NCBI RefSeq assembly: GCF_023218935.1 | Contig: NZ_JAJIAL010000008.1 | DNA length: 64,000 nt | Reading direction: 5' to 3' (one strand) | Source of the DNA: Fructobacillus cardui | Lineage (GTDB): Bacteria > Bacillota > Bacilli > Lactobacillales > Lactobacillaceae | In this document: in pieces, positions 49,880-57,379 of the stretch | Layout of the letters: each line of letters starts with the position of its first letter | How positions within the stretch are numbered: position 1 is the first letter of the stretch | Notes under the pieces: model-generated | What the model was told of the DNA's origin: nothing | Databases searched by the model: none | The model's input: the letters and a program-made list of their open reading frames with translations, nothing else | Position numbers and translations under genes: made by a program

Positions 49880-51091
49880 CTAACTCAAAACTTTTTCCAT
49901 TAAAATGTCACGCTGGGCATCCGTTCCCAGCTGGAACACATGGTCGGAAAAGGGCGTAAAGCCAATTTTTTGGTAAAAAGCGAGTGCGTTTTGATTGTGT
50001 TCCCAAACGCCCAACCACACCCGACTCTTGCCAAGAGCATTCGCCTGGTCAAAGGCCTGGTTCAGCAACTGCCGGCCCAAGCCAAGACGTTGAAAGGCAG
50101 CCAAGAGATAAATCCGTTCGACTTCCAGCGACGCATCGCCCTCCTCTTCTGATTGGGCTGAGCCCCAATTGACCTTTAGATAGCCTGCCAGTTCATCATT
50201 ATGAAAGACAAAATAGAACTGACCGTTTGGATTCTCCACTTCGGCCAATAGTTTATCGGTAGCATAAGCGGTATCCAAGTATTCGTTTAAATCAGCCGCT
50301 GAATTATCATCAGCAAAAGTCTCCGCAAACGTTTTCCGGCTAATGTCCTGTATGTCGGCAATATCAGCCTCCGTCACTTCTTTCATCTTTGCCATAGGCT
50401 CATTTCCCCCTTGCTGCACCCGAAAGGCTGGGGCCGATAATGCTTCTGTTTCGCGTTGGAATTCAGCCAAAAAGTTTTCCATAAAGGCAGACCGCCGCTG
50501 ACCTTCTTCTTGTCCGGCCGGCGTATTCAATTGATCCGCTAATTTCAATAACTTTTCATAAAAATGGTTAACAGAAGTAGTTTGGTGGTGACGGTATTGG
50601 TCCTTCGTTTGCAGTTGCACTGGTTTAATCGCTGGGTCATACAGTGGATGACCCTTTTGTCCACCATAAGCAAATGTCCGAGCAATCCCAATTGCTCCCA
50701 ACGCTTCCAAGCGGTCAGCATCTTGGACATACTGCCCTAATAAGGGAAGCTTATAATGTTTTTTCAGGTTAGCGGAATAGGAAAGATGGGTAATTGTTTC
50801 GGCCACCAGCGCCTGGCCAATCGGCGTAATCCCTGACTGACAAAGCAAATCTTCAACTAAAATTTGCTGAGCGGCAACGTCAGCCACCACCTTGTCGTCA
50901 ATCGTGTCGTGAAGCAAGGCCGCTGCCTCCAGGATTGCCTGGTTCTGTTCACTGACCTGACCATGATCTTCCTCATAAAGTGAGACTGCCAACCGGGCCA
51001 CTTGCTTGGCGTGCAAAAAATCATGCCCAGAGGTGTCGCCCTTCAATGTTTCTCTTGCAAAGTTTCGAAGCCCCGTTAAATCAATCGCCAC
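49880..51091 (-). CDS. HD-domain hydrolase fused to GNAT acetyltransferase
   Basis: A 403-residue two-domain protein. Residues 1-215 are an HD phosphohydrolase of the YedJ type: metal ligands in SGHDFLHAKQVARL and AAALLHDTIDD, and YVQDADRLEALGAIGIARTF with the conserved Asp. Residues 233-403 are a complete GNAT domain beginning MAKMKEVTEADIADIQ with the acetyl-CoA motif AAFQRLGLGRQLL and YQKIGF. The join contains GGGGGAAATGAGCCTATG, i.e. a ribosome binding site before what would be the natural GNAT start (50395), and a TGA in another frame. So two adjacent genes seem to have been fused by a small indel. The start is GTG with AAGGGA upstream. Substrates unknown. Confidence 0.85.
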   Translation of the reverse strand: MAIDLTGLRNFARETLKGDTSGHDFLHAKQVARLAVSLYEEDHGQVSEQNQAILEAAALLHDTIDDKVVADVAAQQILVEDLLCQSGITPIGQALVAETITHLSYSANLKKHYKLPLLGQYVQDADRLEALGAIGIARTFAYGGQKGHPLYDPAIKPVQLQTKDQYRHHQTTSVNHFYEKLLKLADQLNTPAGQEEGQRRSAFMENFLAEFQRETEALSAPAFRVQQGGNEPMAKMKEVTEADIADIQDISRKTFAETFADDNSAADLNEYLDTAYATDKLLAEVENPNGQFYFVFHNDELAGYLKVNWGSAQSEEEGDASLEVERIYLLAAFQRLGLGRQLLNQAFDQANALGKSRVWLGVWEHNQNALAFYQKIGFTPFSDHVFQLGTDAQRDILMEKVLS

Positions 51092-51107
51092 TAGATATCC
51101 CTTCTAT

Positions 51108-51410
51108 TCAAAAACGCCCCTTCGTTCGAATATTTAATCGGAGCAAAAACTCTTCAAATGTCCAACCGTAGAGGTAGCAAAAAGACAATAAGAGGGTCAA
51201 ATCAGGACTGACCTTCCCCGCCTCATACTTAGAAACCGCACTTTGACAAATGTTCAACGCATCCGCCACCTGAACCTGTGTCAAATGGGCTTCCTTGCGT
51301 CCAACTTTGAGTTCGTGCGCAATCTTCTTTTGGAGCCAATAGCGAAAAGAAAGGTCTCTTAAAACTTTTTTCAAATCACCAGACGGTCCCCAGTTGAAAT
51401 TTGTGACCAT
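51108..51410 (-). CDS. XRE-family transcriptional regulator
   Basis: A 100-residue DNA-binding protein. Residues 30-85 form the HTH_3 domain: ELKVGRKEAHLTQVQVADAL, NICQSAVSKYEAGKVSPDLT. The N-terminal 28 residues are an aromatic, basic extension, and there is no effector domain. GGAGGACG precedes the ATG. It lies 17 bases upstream of the HD-GNAT gene on the same strand, so both are probably on one transcript, and it may be an autoregulator of that pair. Targets unknown. Confidence 0.82.
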   Translation of the reverse strand: MVTNFNWGPSGDLKKVLRDLSFRYWLQKKIAHELKVGRKEAHLTQVQVADALNICQSAVSKYEAGKVSPDLTLLLSFCYLYGWTFEEFLLRLNIRTKGRF

Positions 51411-51543
51411 ATTACGTCCTCCAATGAATGAAGAGCGTAATCAAAAAATTCCTATACTAAATTCTTGCCTCTATTGTAACGAAAAACGACCGAATTTGCA
51501 CCGTAGATTATCGCGCCAAGAAAAAGCCGGCTCGTTGCTAATT

Positions 51544-51584
51544 AAAAGGCCCCGAATACTGATTTTTCAGCAATTCGGAGCACT
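51544..51584 (-). terminator. Terminator of the YagU-like gene
   Basis: On the minus strand GCTCCGAAT and ATTCGGGGC, with an inner CTGA/TCAG stem, form a long hairpin followed by TTTTAATT. The inner stem includes the CTGATTTT octamer. Confidence 0.75.
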
Positions 51585-51602
51585 TTTTAACAAGATTAAT
51601 TT

Positions 51603-52097
51603 TTATAGGTAAATACCAGAAATGGGTAATCCAAGAGCCACCAAGTAAACGGCCCAACCAAAGATTAAATAACCAACCATTTCGACCGCTAATTCGTAAA
51701 CAGAACGATGCCAGAAAAACGGAATCGTCTTAAAAGCTGGTAGAAAAAGAATATCAACCACGATCCAAAGAACGAAGCCAAACATCGTGCCCAGCCCATA
51801 GGTCAAACGACCATCAAAGTTAGCAGCCAAAACAAAGAAGATGGCCACCAACATCGAATAAACATAATAAACACTTAAGGAAACGACCGGGATCCTCTGA
51901 TTACCAGCAACGATCAAGCTTTTTTGTGCCTCTTTTTTAGTCAAACCGAGTTGCTGTAAGAAAATCGCAATCGGCCCATTTTGGGTGGCCATTTGGCTGC
52001 GAGGAGGCAGGGTTTTCGTCCAACCGAATCGGACCATGCCGCCAAACAAACCGGCCAGGGCACCAACCCAAGCTGCATTAAAAATGATGTTGAACAT
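51603..52097 (-). CDS. YagU-like DUF1440 membrane protein
   Basis: A 164-residue membrane protein of the DUF1440/YagU group; start MFNIIFNAAWVGALAG at 52097 with GAGGAGA upstream. Four hydrophobic segments are visible. The region GGMVRFGWTKTLPPRS after the first helix is the family signature. YagU of E. coli contributes to acid resistance; the function here is unproven. Divergent from the PEBP gene. Confidence 0.82.
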   Translation of the reverse strand: MFNIIFNAAWVGALAGLFGGMVRFGWTKTLPPRSQMATQNGPIAIFLQQLGLTKKEAQKSLIVAGNQRIPVVSLSVYYVYSMLVAIFFVLAANFDGRLTYGLGTMFGFVLWIVVDILFLPAFKTIPFFWHRSVYELAVEMVGYLIFGWAVYLVALGLPISGIYL

Positions 52098-52195
52098 AGA
52101 ACTGTTTCTCCTCAAATAATTCTTTTTAATCATAACACTTTGCCCTTAGAAAAAGCAGTGTTATAATGCAGAAAAAGACGATAGGAGTCACATTT

Positions 52196-52744
52196 ATGCA
52201 GATTCAAGTGACAACAGAAGATGGCTACTTGCCAGACGCTTATAGCAAGTTTGCCAACGATAGCGAAAAATCAGGTCGCTACCCCATTCAATCATTTCCC
52301 TTTGAGGTGACAGACCTCCCCGCTGGCACCAAGTACCTGTCCTGGGCTTTCATTGATTTTGATTCAATTCCCGTGATGGGTTTTCCCTGGATTCATTGGC
52401 TAGCTGCCAACTACCCGGTGACTCAAGACACGGTCTCAATACCAGCGAACTTAGCCCAACTCGCTGCTAATCATGAAACAGACGTTGTCAATGACGGCTT
52501 CGTCCAGGGGGAAAATTCCTCTTATTCTCGCTATATTCAAGAAAAAGATTCCAAACTCAAACAGACTTATATCGGTCCCGTACCACCAGACCATGACCAC
52601 CGTTACACCCTGATGGTGATTGCTTGCAAAGAGAAATTACCCGTGAAAGCCGGATTTTTCTTAAACGAACTTCATCACTTAAAGCAAGACAATCCAGCCA
52701 TCATTTTGGCTGATACAAGTGTTGATATCTTAGCCAAAGCCTAG
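52196..52744 (+). CDS. YbhB/YbcL-type phosphatidylethanolamine-binding-like protein
   Basis: Cytoplasmic PEBP-fold protein (Raf-kinase-inhibitor-like), 182 residues from MQIQVTTEDGYLPD at 52196 behind GATAGGAG. Motifs: PFEVTDLPAGTKYLSWAFID, FPWIHWLAANYP with the ligand-pocket His, and GPVPPDHDHRYTLMVIA, the conserved GP.pP..H.Y segment. Bacterial members bind small anionic ligands; physiological role is unknown. A degenerate copy of its last 30 or so bases lies 66 bp downstream. Confidence 0.88.
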   Translation: MQIQVTTEDGYLPDAYSKFANDSEKSGRYPIQSFPFEVTDLPAGTKYLSWAFIDFDSIPVMGFPWIHWLAANYPVTQDTVSIPANLAQLAANHETDVVNDGFVQGENSSYSRYIQEKDSKLKQTYIGPVPPDHDHRYTLMVIACKEKLPVKAGFFLNELHHLKQDNPAIILADTSVDILAKA

Positions 52745-52822
52745 TGGTTTTCACCAATAGCCAACGACTGACCGAAAACGACGCTTGTTGATATCTTGGC
52801 CACAGCTTAACGAGTATCACCG
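52722..52822 (+). repeat. Degenerate duplication of the PEBP gene end
   Basis: GTTGATATCTTAGCCAAAGC (52722) recurs as GTTGATATCTTGGCCACAGC (52788). The similarity continues through the stop codon to TCACC; about 26 of 35 positions agree. The second copy is not part of a gene. Confidence 0.6.
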
Positions 52823-53002
52823 TAAAAACACTTTTTAAAAGTTTAAGTTTCACATTTTTTGTCTAAGAAATGCTTAAGCTTGTCCTGGTCATTTTTTTCT
52901 TTGGTATACTTAACCCTTGGATGGCACTTGCAAATCCTGATTTTTTCAGGAGTACTCGGTGAAACTTTTTCATATAAAGCTGTCAATCAACTACTGCGTT
53001 TT

Positions 53003-53030
53003 TTGACAACCCGGAAACAAGTTCTATATC
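53003..53030 (+). promoter_or_regulatory. Promoter of the DUF536-like gene
   Basis: TTGACA at 53003 and TATATC at 53025, spaced by 16 bases. A TCCTGA-TTTTT-TCAGGA hairpin lies further upstream at 52935-52950. The gap 52745-53063 holds no gene. Confidence 0.6.
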
Positions 53031-53063
53031 CTGGTATTTAAGATACAAACGGAGGATTGTCTG

Positions 53064-53573
53064 TTGAAAATTAAACGCGAAAATATGAAAGATTACTATA
53101 CTTTCTCCTCGACTGCCGAACTAACACTGTTCTTGGGCATCGAGCGTGAAACGCTCTTTCAACGAGCTAAGATGCGCGGGATTGATTTAAACGGCACGTA
53201 TACCGAAGAAGAATTAACGGCGTTAAAGCCCGCCAAAAAGTCTGCTCTTGCTGATTTAAGCATCGATAGCGAAGCTGAAATCGAAATCTTAAAAATGCGT
53301 CTGGAAATGTTGGAGTCTCAGCTTGGCTATAAGGACCGACAACTCGATGATCGCAAACAGCACATCGATACCTTAAAGTCGACCTTGGAAAAGGCCGAAC
53401 AGAACCTGGAAAAAACGCAAACAACCGTTGACCAACAACAACATATTCAAATGGCAACCCTGTCACAGTTAGACAAGGTTACCTCTCGTGTCCAACGAAT
53501 TGAAATGGAAGACGAGCAAAAAAAGCACTGGTGGTCTCGTAGCAAAAAAGACAAGAACAACCAGAGCAAGTAA
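53064..53573 (+). CDS. DUF536-type HTH and coiled-coil protein
   Basis: A 169-residue protein starting with TTG at 53064, 8 bases after GGAGG. Residues 10-45 (TFSSTAELTLFLGIERETLF) look like a helix-turn-helix. Residues 70-150 form a long coiled coil (EAEIEILKMRLEMLESQLGY, LKSTLEKAEQNLEKTQTTVD). The end EDEQKKHWWSRSKKDK with the K-K-x-W/F-W-S-R pattern is the DUF536 tail seen next to plasmid RepB genes. Here it is chromosomal and not beside a replication gene. It might act in DNA segregation or be a former plasmid component; both are guesses. Confidence 0.8.
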   Translation: MKIKRENMKDYYTFSSTAELTLFLGIERETLFQRAKMRGIDLNGTYTEEELTALKPAKKSALADLSIDSEAEIEILKMRLEMLESQLGYKDRQLDDRKQHIDTLKSTLEKAEQNLEKTQTTVDQQQHIQMATLSQLDKVTSRVQRIEMEDEQKKHWWSRSKKDKNNQSK

Positions 53574-53585
53574 AAATCTAGACCT

Positions 53586-53628
53586 AAAAGGCCAGTCGCC
53601 GATATGCTATCGGTGACTGGCCTTTTTT
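53586..53628 (+). terminator. Terminator of the DUF536-like gene
   Basis: AAAAGGCCAGTCGCCGATA pairs with TATCGGTGACTGGCCTTTT around GC: a long perfect stem with T run. Confidence 0.95.
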
Positions 53629-53692
53629 GCTTGATTTGTACTTCTTGTATTAAAATGGATAACTTTTCCGCTGACTAAAAATCTTTTATTTT

Positions 53693-53875
53693 CTAAGGCT
53701 TTCTAAAGATACTAATAATCGCTCTATAAACAATATCGATTAAAATAAAGAACAATAACAAGCCGGACGTATCGAACAAATAATTGGTCCATTTATACTG
53801 ATGTGAATGAATAAAATCAATCAAACCGACTATTAAAAACTTATAAGAGACAATGATCAAAAAAAATCGATACAT
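53693..53875 (-). CDS. Possible small membrane protein
   Basis: A 60-residue hydrophobic frame with two potential membrane helices (FFLIIVSYKFLIVGLIDFI and SGLLLFFILIDIVYRAIISI) and a basic end FRKP. No Shine-Dalgarno site precedes the ATG, and the sequence is more AT-rich than its neighbours. It may be a short membrane peptide or chance. No relative recognised. Confidence 0.35.
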   Translation of the reverse strand: MYRFFLIIVSYKFLIVGLIDFIHSHQYKWTNYLFDTSGLLLFFILIDIVYRAIISIFRKP

Positions 53876-53920
53876 ATTGTTTCAATTTAGTTTTCAATGC
53901 GTACTCCAATTTACTGTATT

Positions 53921-54331
53921 TTATTCCACCCTGTCCAGGTACTTTTGCGCCAGCTTCGTCATTGCTTTTTCCCAATCGCCGTTTGCCTCATCAAAATAGC
54001 GGTCCAAAAGGCGCTTTTGCTCTAGGTTAATTTGATCATTAAGGTCAAGCCCTGCTGGGGTTAACTGCAAATATTTGACGCGCTTATCCACCGTCGACCG
54101 ATGTTCTGTCACCAGGCCTTTATCCATTAAATCACGGATGGCAACGTTGGCAGCTTGCTTGGAGATGCCAATGAGGACCAAAATTTTCTTGATGCTGACG
54201 TCCTCTAAGGAAGAAATAATAAAGAGCATCCGGTGTTGGTTCTTGGTTAAATCGTATTGCGAAAGGTCAACCAGTGAAGCAAATTCCTGATAAGCAAAGA
54301 AGATTGTTGGTAATTTTTGATCGATTTCCAA
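53921..54331 (-). CDS. MarR-family transcriptional regulator
   Basis: A 136-residue winged-helix protein. It begins with TTG at 54331, 7 bases after GGAGG. The core LTKNQHRMLFIISSLEDVSI and KKILVLIGISKQAANVAIRD, then the wing EHRSTVDKRVKYLQLTPAG, is standard for MarR (D-x-R wing). It is divergent from the 2-oxoacid decarboxylase gene, and inverted repeats of TTAGGTCAATTA bracket the decarboxylase promoter. It probably represses both. Signal unknown, perhaps a keto acid or an aldehyde. Confidence 0.88.
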   Translation of the reverse strand: MEIDQKLPTIFFAYQEFASLVDLSQYDLTKNQHRMLFIISSLEDVSIKKILVLIGISKQAANVAIRDLMDKGLVTEHRSTVDKRVKYLQLTPAGLDLNDQINLEQKRLLDRYFDEANGDWEKAMTKLAQKYLDRVE

Positions 54332-54347
54332 AGGAAATCCTCCTTTT

Positions 54348-54420
54348 TTAGGTCAATTAGGTTGACATAATTAAAAAATAGGTCTATAGTTCTCGTTATA
54401 GGTAAATTTAATTGACCTAA
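54348..54420. promoter_or_regulatory. Decarboxylase promoter with MarR-type operators
   Basis: TTGACA (54362) and TATAGT (54385) are 17 bases apart on the plus strand. TTAGGTCAATTA (54348-54359) recurs inverted as TAATTGACCTAA (54409-54420). The first repeat continues as GTCAA-N5-TTGAC, overlapping the -35; the second lies after the -10. Confidence 0.8.
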
Positions 54421-54438
54421 AAGAAAGGAAGAACTTTT

Positions 54439-56097
54439 ATGACTGAATATACTATATCAGATTATCTCTTGGATGTAATCAAAACCATGGGTGGCGACGA
54501 GATTCTCGGTGTCCCCGGTGATTACAACCTCCAATTCCTGGACCATATCACCCATCGCAACGATATGAAGTGGGTCGGCAATGCCAATGAATTGAATGCC
54601 TCTTACATGGCTGACGGCTATGCTCGTGAAAAGGGATTTGCGACTTTCGTAACGACTTTTGGTGTTGGTGAATTAAGCGCCATCAACGGTTTGTCAGGAA
54701 GTATCGCCGAACACGTTCCTGTTTTGGAAATTGTTGGTGCCCCAACAAACGGCGTACAACGCGCTGGTAAATTAGTTCACCACACCTTTGGTGACAGCGA
54801 TTTCGACCGCTTCATCAAGGCTCACGAAACATTGGGTATCAAGACAACCGTCTTGGATGAAGACAATGCCATTGACCAAATCAACGAAACGTTGACTTAC
54901 ATTGCTAATGAAAAGAAGCCTGCTTACCTTGTTTTGCCAAGTGACTTAGTCAACGCTCCCGTTAACCCTGCCGTAAAGGAAGGTATTAGCGCTTTGTTCA
55001 CCACCACAAAGCAAGAAGCTCCTGCTTCAATCGCAGCAATCAAGCAGGCCGCAGCCAAGGCTAGTCACCCTGTGATTATTGTTGGACACGAAATCGATCG
55101 CTTTACCTTGGGCCAAGCTGTTCAAGACTTCTCATTGAAGAACAACATCCCCATTGTTGATCTTGGCCTTGGTAAGGCAGCCGTTGATGAAAGCTTTACC
55201 AACTTCGTTGGTACTTATAACGGAACAATTTCTGACGAATCGATTAACCATTTCGTTGCCGATGCAGATGTTGTCTTTGTCTTGGGTGCTAAGTTGACCG
55301 ACTCTGTTACTGGTGGCTTCACGCAGGAATTCGATGAGAGCCAAACGATCACGCTCTCAACACGCCGTGGCACAATCTTTGGTCAATCTTTGCCAGCAGA
55401 CTTTGACTTTGTTGCCACTATCCAAGGCTTGGCCACAACTGATTTGAACTTGTCCTTGCCTGCCGTACAAAAGCCAGCAGAACCCGCTGCCTTGCAAGCT
55501 AGCGACCAACCTTTGACTCAAGCCTTCTATGACCGGGCCTTGCAAGACTTCATCACTGGCAACAAGACTTTGATTGCTGAACAAGGAACCTCGTTTTTCG
55601 GTTTGGCAAGCCAAAACTTGGCCAGCGGTGCTAAGTTCTTCGGTCAACCATTGTGGGGCTCAATTGGCTACGCCTTCCCAGCCGCAATTGGTGCTCAATT
55701 GGCCAACCCTGACCGCCGTGCCATTTTGACTACCGGTGAAGGTTCACTGCAATTGACTATCCAAGACTTTGGTTTGGCTTTGAAGGAACGCTTGAACCCT
55801 GTTTTGTTCATCATTGAAAACACCGGCTACACGGTTGAACGTGTTATCCACGGTATGGACGAACCTTATAACGATGTACCAAAGTACCGTTATGACTTGA
55901 TTGCTCCTGCTTTTGGTGCCAGCGACGACCAATACGACTTCATCGAAGTTTCAACTGAAGAAGAATTGATTGCTGCCATGAAGAAGGCCGACCAAGAAAC
56001 TGACAAGATGGTCATCGTTCAAGCCAACATGGGTATGAAGGATGCACCTGCTCAGTTGATTGAAACTGGTATCCGCTTCGAAGCCCAAAACCATTAA
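54439..56097 (+). CDS. 2-oxoacid (pyruvate/branched-chain/indolepyruvate) decarboxylase
   Basis: ThDP-dependent non-oxidative decarboxylase that turns a 2-oxo acid into an aldehyde and CO2. The 552-residue protein follows the KivD/KdcA pattern: GVPGDYNLQFLDHI with the catalytic Asp28, GNANELNASYMADGYA with Glu51 that activates ThDP, HHTFGDSDF with the His114-His115 pair, and GYTVERVIHG. The metal motif is unusual: GEG (433-435) and ENTGYT replace the family GDG and NNDGYT. Codon use is biased as in a strongly expressed gene. Substrate range cannot be told from sequence. Controlled by the divergent MarR protein. AAAGAAAGGAAG precedes the ATG. Confidence 0.93.
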   Translation: MTEYTISDYLLDVIKTMGGDEILGVPGDYNLQFLDHITHRNDMKWVGNANELNASYMADGYAREKGFATFVTTFGVGELSAINGLSGSIAEHVPVLEIVGAPTNGVQRAGKLVHHTFGDSDFDRFIKAHETLGIKTTVLDEDNAIDQINETLTYIANEKKPAYLVLPSDLVNAPVNPAVKEGISALFTTTKQEAPASIAAIKQAAAKASHPVIIVGHEIDRFTLGQAVQDFSLKNNIPIVDLGLGKAAVDESFTNFVGTYNGTISDESINHFVADADVVFVLGAKLTDSVTGGFTQEFDESQTITLSTRRGTIFGQSLPADFDFVATIQGLATTDLNLSLPAVQKPAEPAALQASDQPLTQAFYDRALQDFITGNKTLIAEQGTSFFGLASQNLASGAKFFGQPLWGSIGYAFPAAIGAQLANPDRRAILTTGEGSLQLTIQDFGLALKERLNPVLFIIENTGYTVERVIHGMDEPYNDVPKYRYDLIAPAFGASDDQYDFIEVSTEEELIAAMKKADQETDKMVIVQANMGMKDAPAQLIETGIRFEAQNH

Positions 56098-56150
56098 TAT
56101 TTATTCTCCTCACCATTTCCTTTTCTGCTTACAGCTTATATAAAATCAGC

Positions 56151-56183
56151 ACCCCCTTCGCCTCGGCAAAGGGGGTGTTTTTT
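56151..56183 (+). terminator. Terminator of the decarboxylase gene
   Basis: CACCCCCTT and AAGGGGGTG with six Ts, 54 bases after the stop. Confidence 0.93.
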
Positions 56184-56250
56184 GAGTATTAGAGATACGG
56201 GCATCCCAAATTTGAGCCAGTCGCCTGCACTTAAGCAGCAATGCGGACAC

Positions 56251-56334
56251 AAAAAAGCCGTCCAGCAGGTTTTCCTGACTCGCAGCCCCGAAATTGATTA
56301 GTTCAAATTTCGGCATTGCTCGTTTTAGCCTGCC
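56251..56334 (-). terminator. Composite structured terminator after lepB
   Basis: On the minus strand, 17 bases after the lepB stop, an outer GGCAGG/CCTGC pairing encloses a long hairpin (GCCGAAATT with AATTTCGGGGC) and is followed by GTCAGG-AAAA-CCTGCTGGAC and six Ts. It is larger than a plain terminator and could also yield a stable small RNA. Confidence 0.55.
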
Positions 56335-56351
56335 AAACAGCTGATTATTTT

Positions 56352-56981
56352 TTAGTTAGTAGCAAAGAAGTGATTACGTTCTTTTTCAACGTTCTTCTTG
56401 ACGGTGTCACTATACCAGAACGGCACAATCACCCGACCGACAACGTGCTCCTTGGAAACAAAACCAAAGTAACGACTATCGTTTGAAACAGAACGGTGAT
56501 CACCCAAAACGAAGTAGGCGTCCTTAGGCACAACCGTCTTGCCTTGGTCTGATTTCTTCCACATTCCTGTTGAAGAAAGCGTGCCAAGCGACCAAGTCGA
56601 ACCGAAACTAGCTTCCGTTCCAGTCTGTTGTTCATCTGACGAAATAAAGGATTCGTTAACCTTTTTATTGTTAACGTACAGGTCGCCATTGCGGTATTCG
56701 ACCGTATCACCTGGGATACCAATCACACGCTTAACATAGTCCTTGTTGCCAGCCTGGATTCGCGGATCTTCCTTCCGGGCATCAAACACAATGACATCCC
56801 CGCGTTTGGCCTCATGGGTCTTAGTCACCAAAACCTTTTGCTCATCTAACAAGTTTGGCGCCATCGAATCACCATTGATGGTGACGACGTTCACCAAAAA
56901 AGTGGTTATGACCAAGTAAACTGCAATACCAAAAGCAATTGGAGCAATCCAATTCCAAAGAAAGCTCAAAAATTTTTTCAT
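56352..56981 (-). CDS. lepB: Signal peptidase I
   Basis: Membrane serine protease that removes signal peptides of exported proteins. The start at 56981 (MKKFLSFLWNW) is set by AAGGAA 6 bases upstream. The 209-residue protein has one N-terminal helix (APIAFGIAVYLVITTFLV) and the catalytic motifs INGDSMAPNL (Ser), DYVKRVIGIPGD (Lys) and YFVLGDHRSVSNDSR. The stop is followed by a structured terminator region. Confidence 0.95.
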   Translation of the reverse strand: MKKFLSFLWNWIAPIAFGIAVYLVITTFLVNVVTINGDSMAPNLLDEQKVLVTKTHEAKRGDVIVFDARKEDPRIQAGNKDYVKRVIGIPGDTVEYRNGDLYVNNKKVNESFISSDEQQTGTEASFGSTWSLGTLSSTGMWKKSDQGKTVVPKDAYFVLGDHRSVSNDSRYFGFVSKEHVVGRVIVPFWYSDTVKKNVEKERNHFFATN

Positions 56982-57029
56982 ATTCATTTCCTTAATTGAT
57001 TTTACTATTATGTAGTCCTGAACTAAAAA

Positions 57030-57344
57030 TCAGGAGCGCACCGTATTAATCGTTATATGATAGATTTTATCACTTGTTCGCCCTTTTGTATCGAAATGAT
57101 AGATACCGTGCGCTAAATGCAGGTCTTTTAAGTCCAAATCCATGTACAAATCAGGAACGATATCCGTCGGATTAGGGCCAGGAAATGCCTTCTGCCAGTC
57201 AATAATCAGGTTGTTCTCAAAGGAAAAGGCCAGGACCCGGTAGTCCAACACGGGTGGTTGAGTGGCTTCAGCCCCAGAGTCAACCTCTTCTTGGACCGAG
57301 ACCCAGTAATCCTTCCTGGTTAGGTTCATTTCAGCAATTTTCAA
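57030..57344 (-). CDS. Hypothetical protein
   Basis: A 104-residue soluble protein of unknown function that I do not recognise. It begins with TTG at 57344, 9 bases after AAGGAGG; a downstream ATG (57329) lacks a site. It is rich in Asp and hydrophobic strands (LDYRVLAFSFENNLIIDWQK) and ends ITINTVRS. It follows rbsK by 35 bases and is probably on the same transcript. No membrane segment or known motif is seen. Confidence 0.7.
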   Translation of the reverse strand: MKIAEMNLTRKDYWVSVQEEVDSGAEATQPPVLDYRVLAFSFENNLIIDWQKAFPGPNPTDIVPDLYMDLDLKDLHLAHGIYHFDTKGRTSDKIYHITINTVRS

Positions 57345-57379
57345 CGCTAAGATCCTCCTTCCTTACTTCTGTCGTTTTG

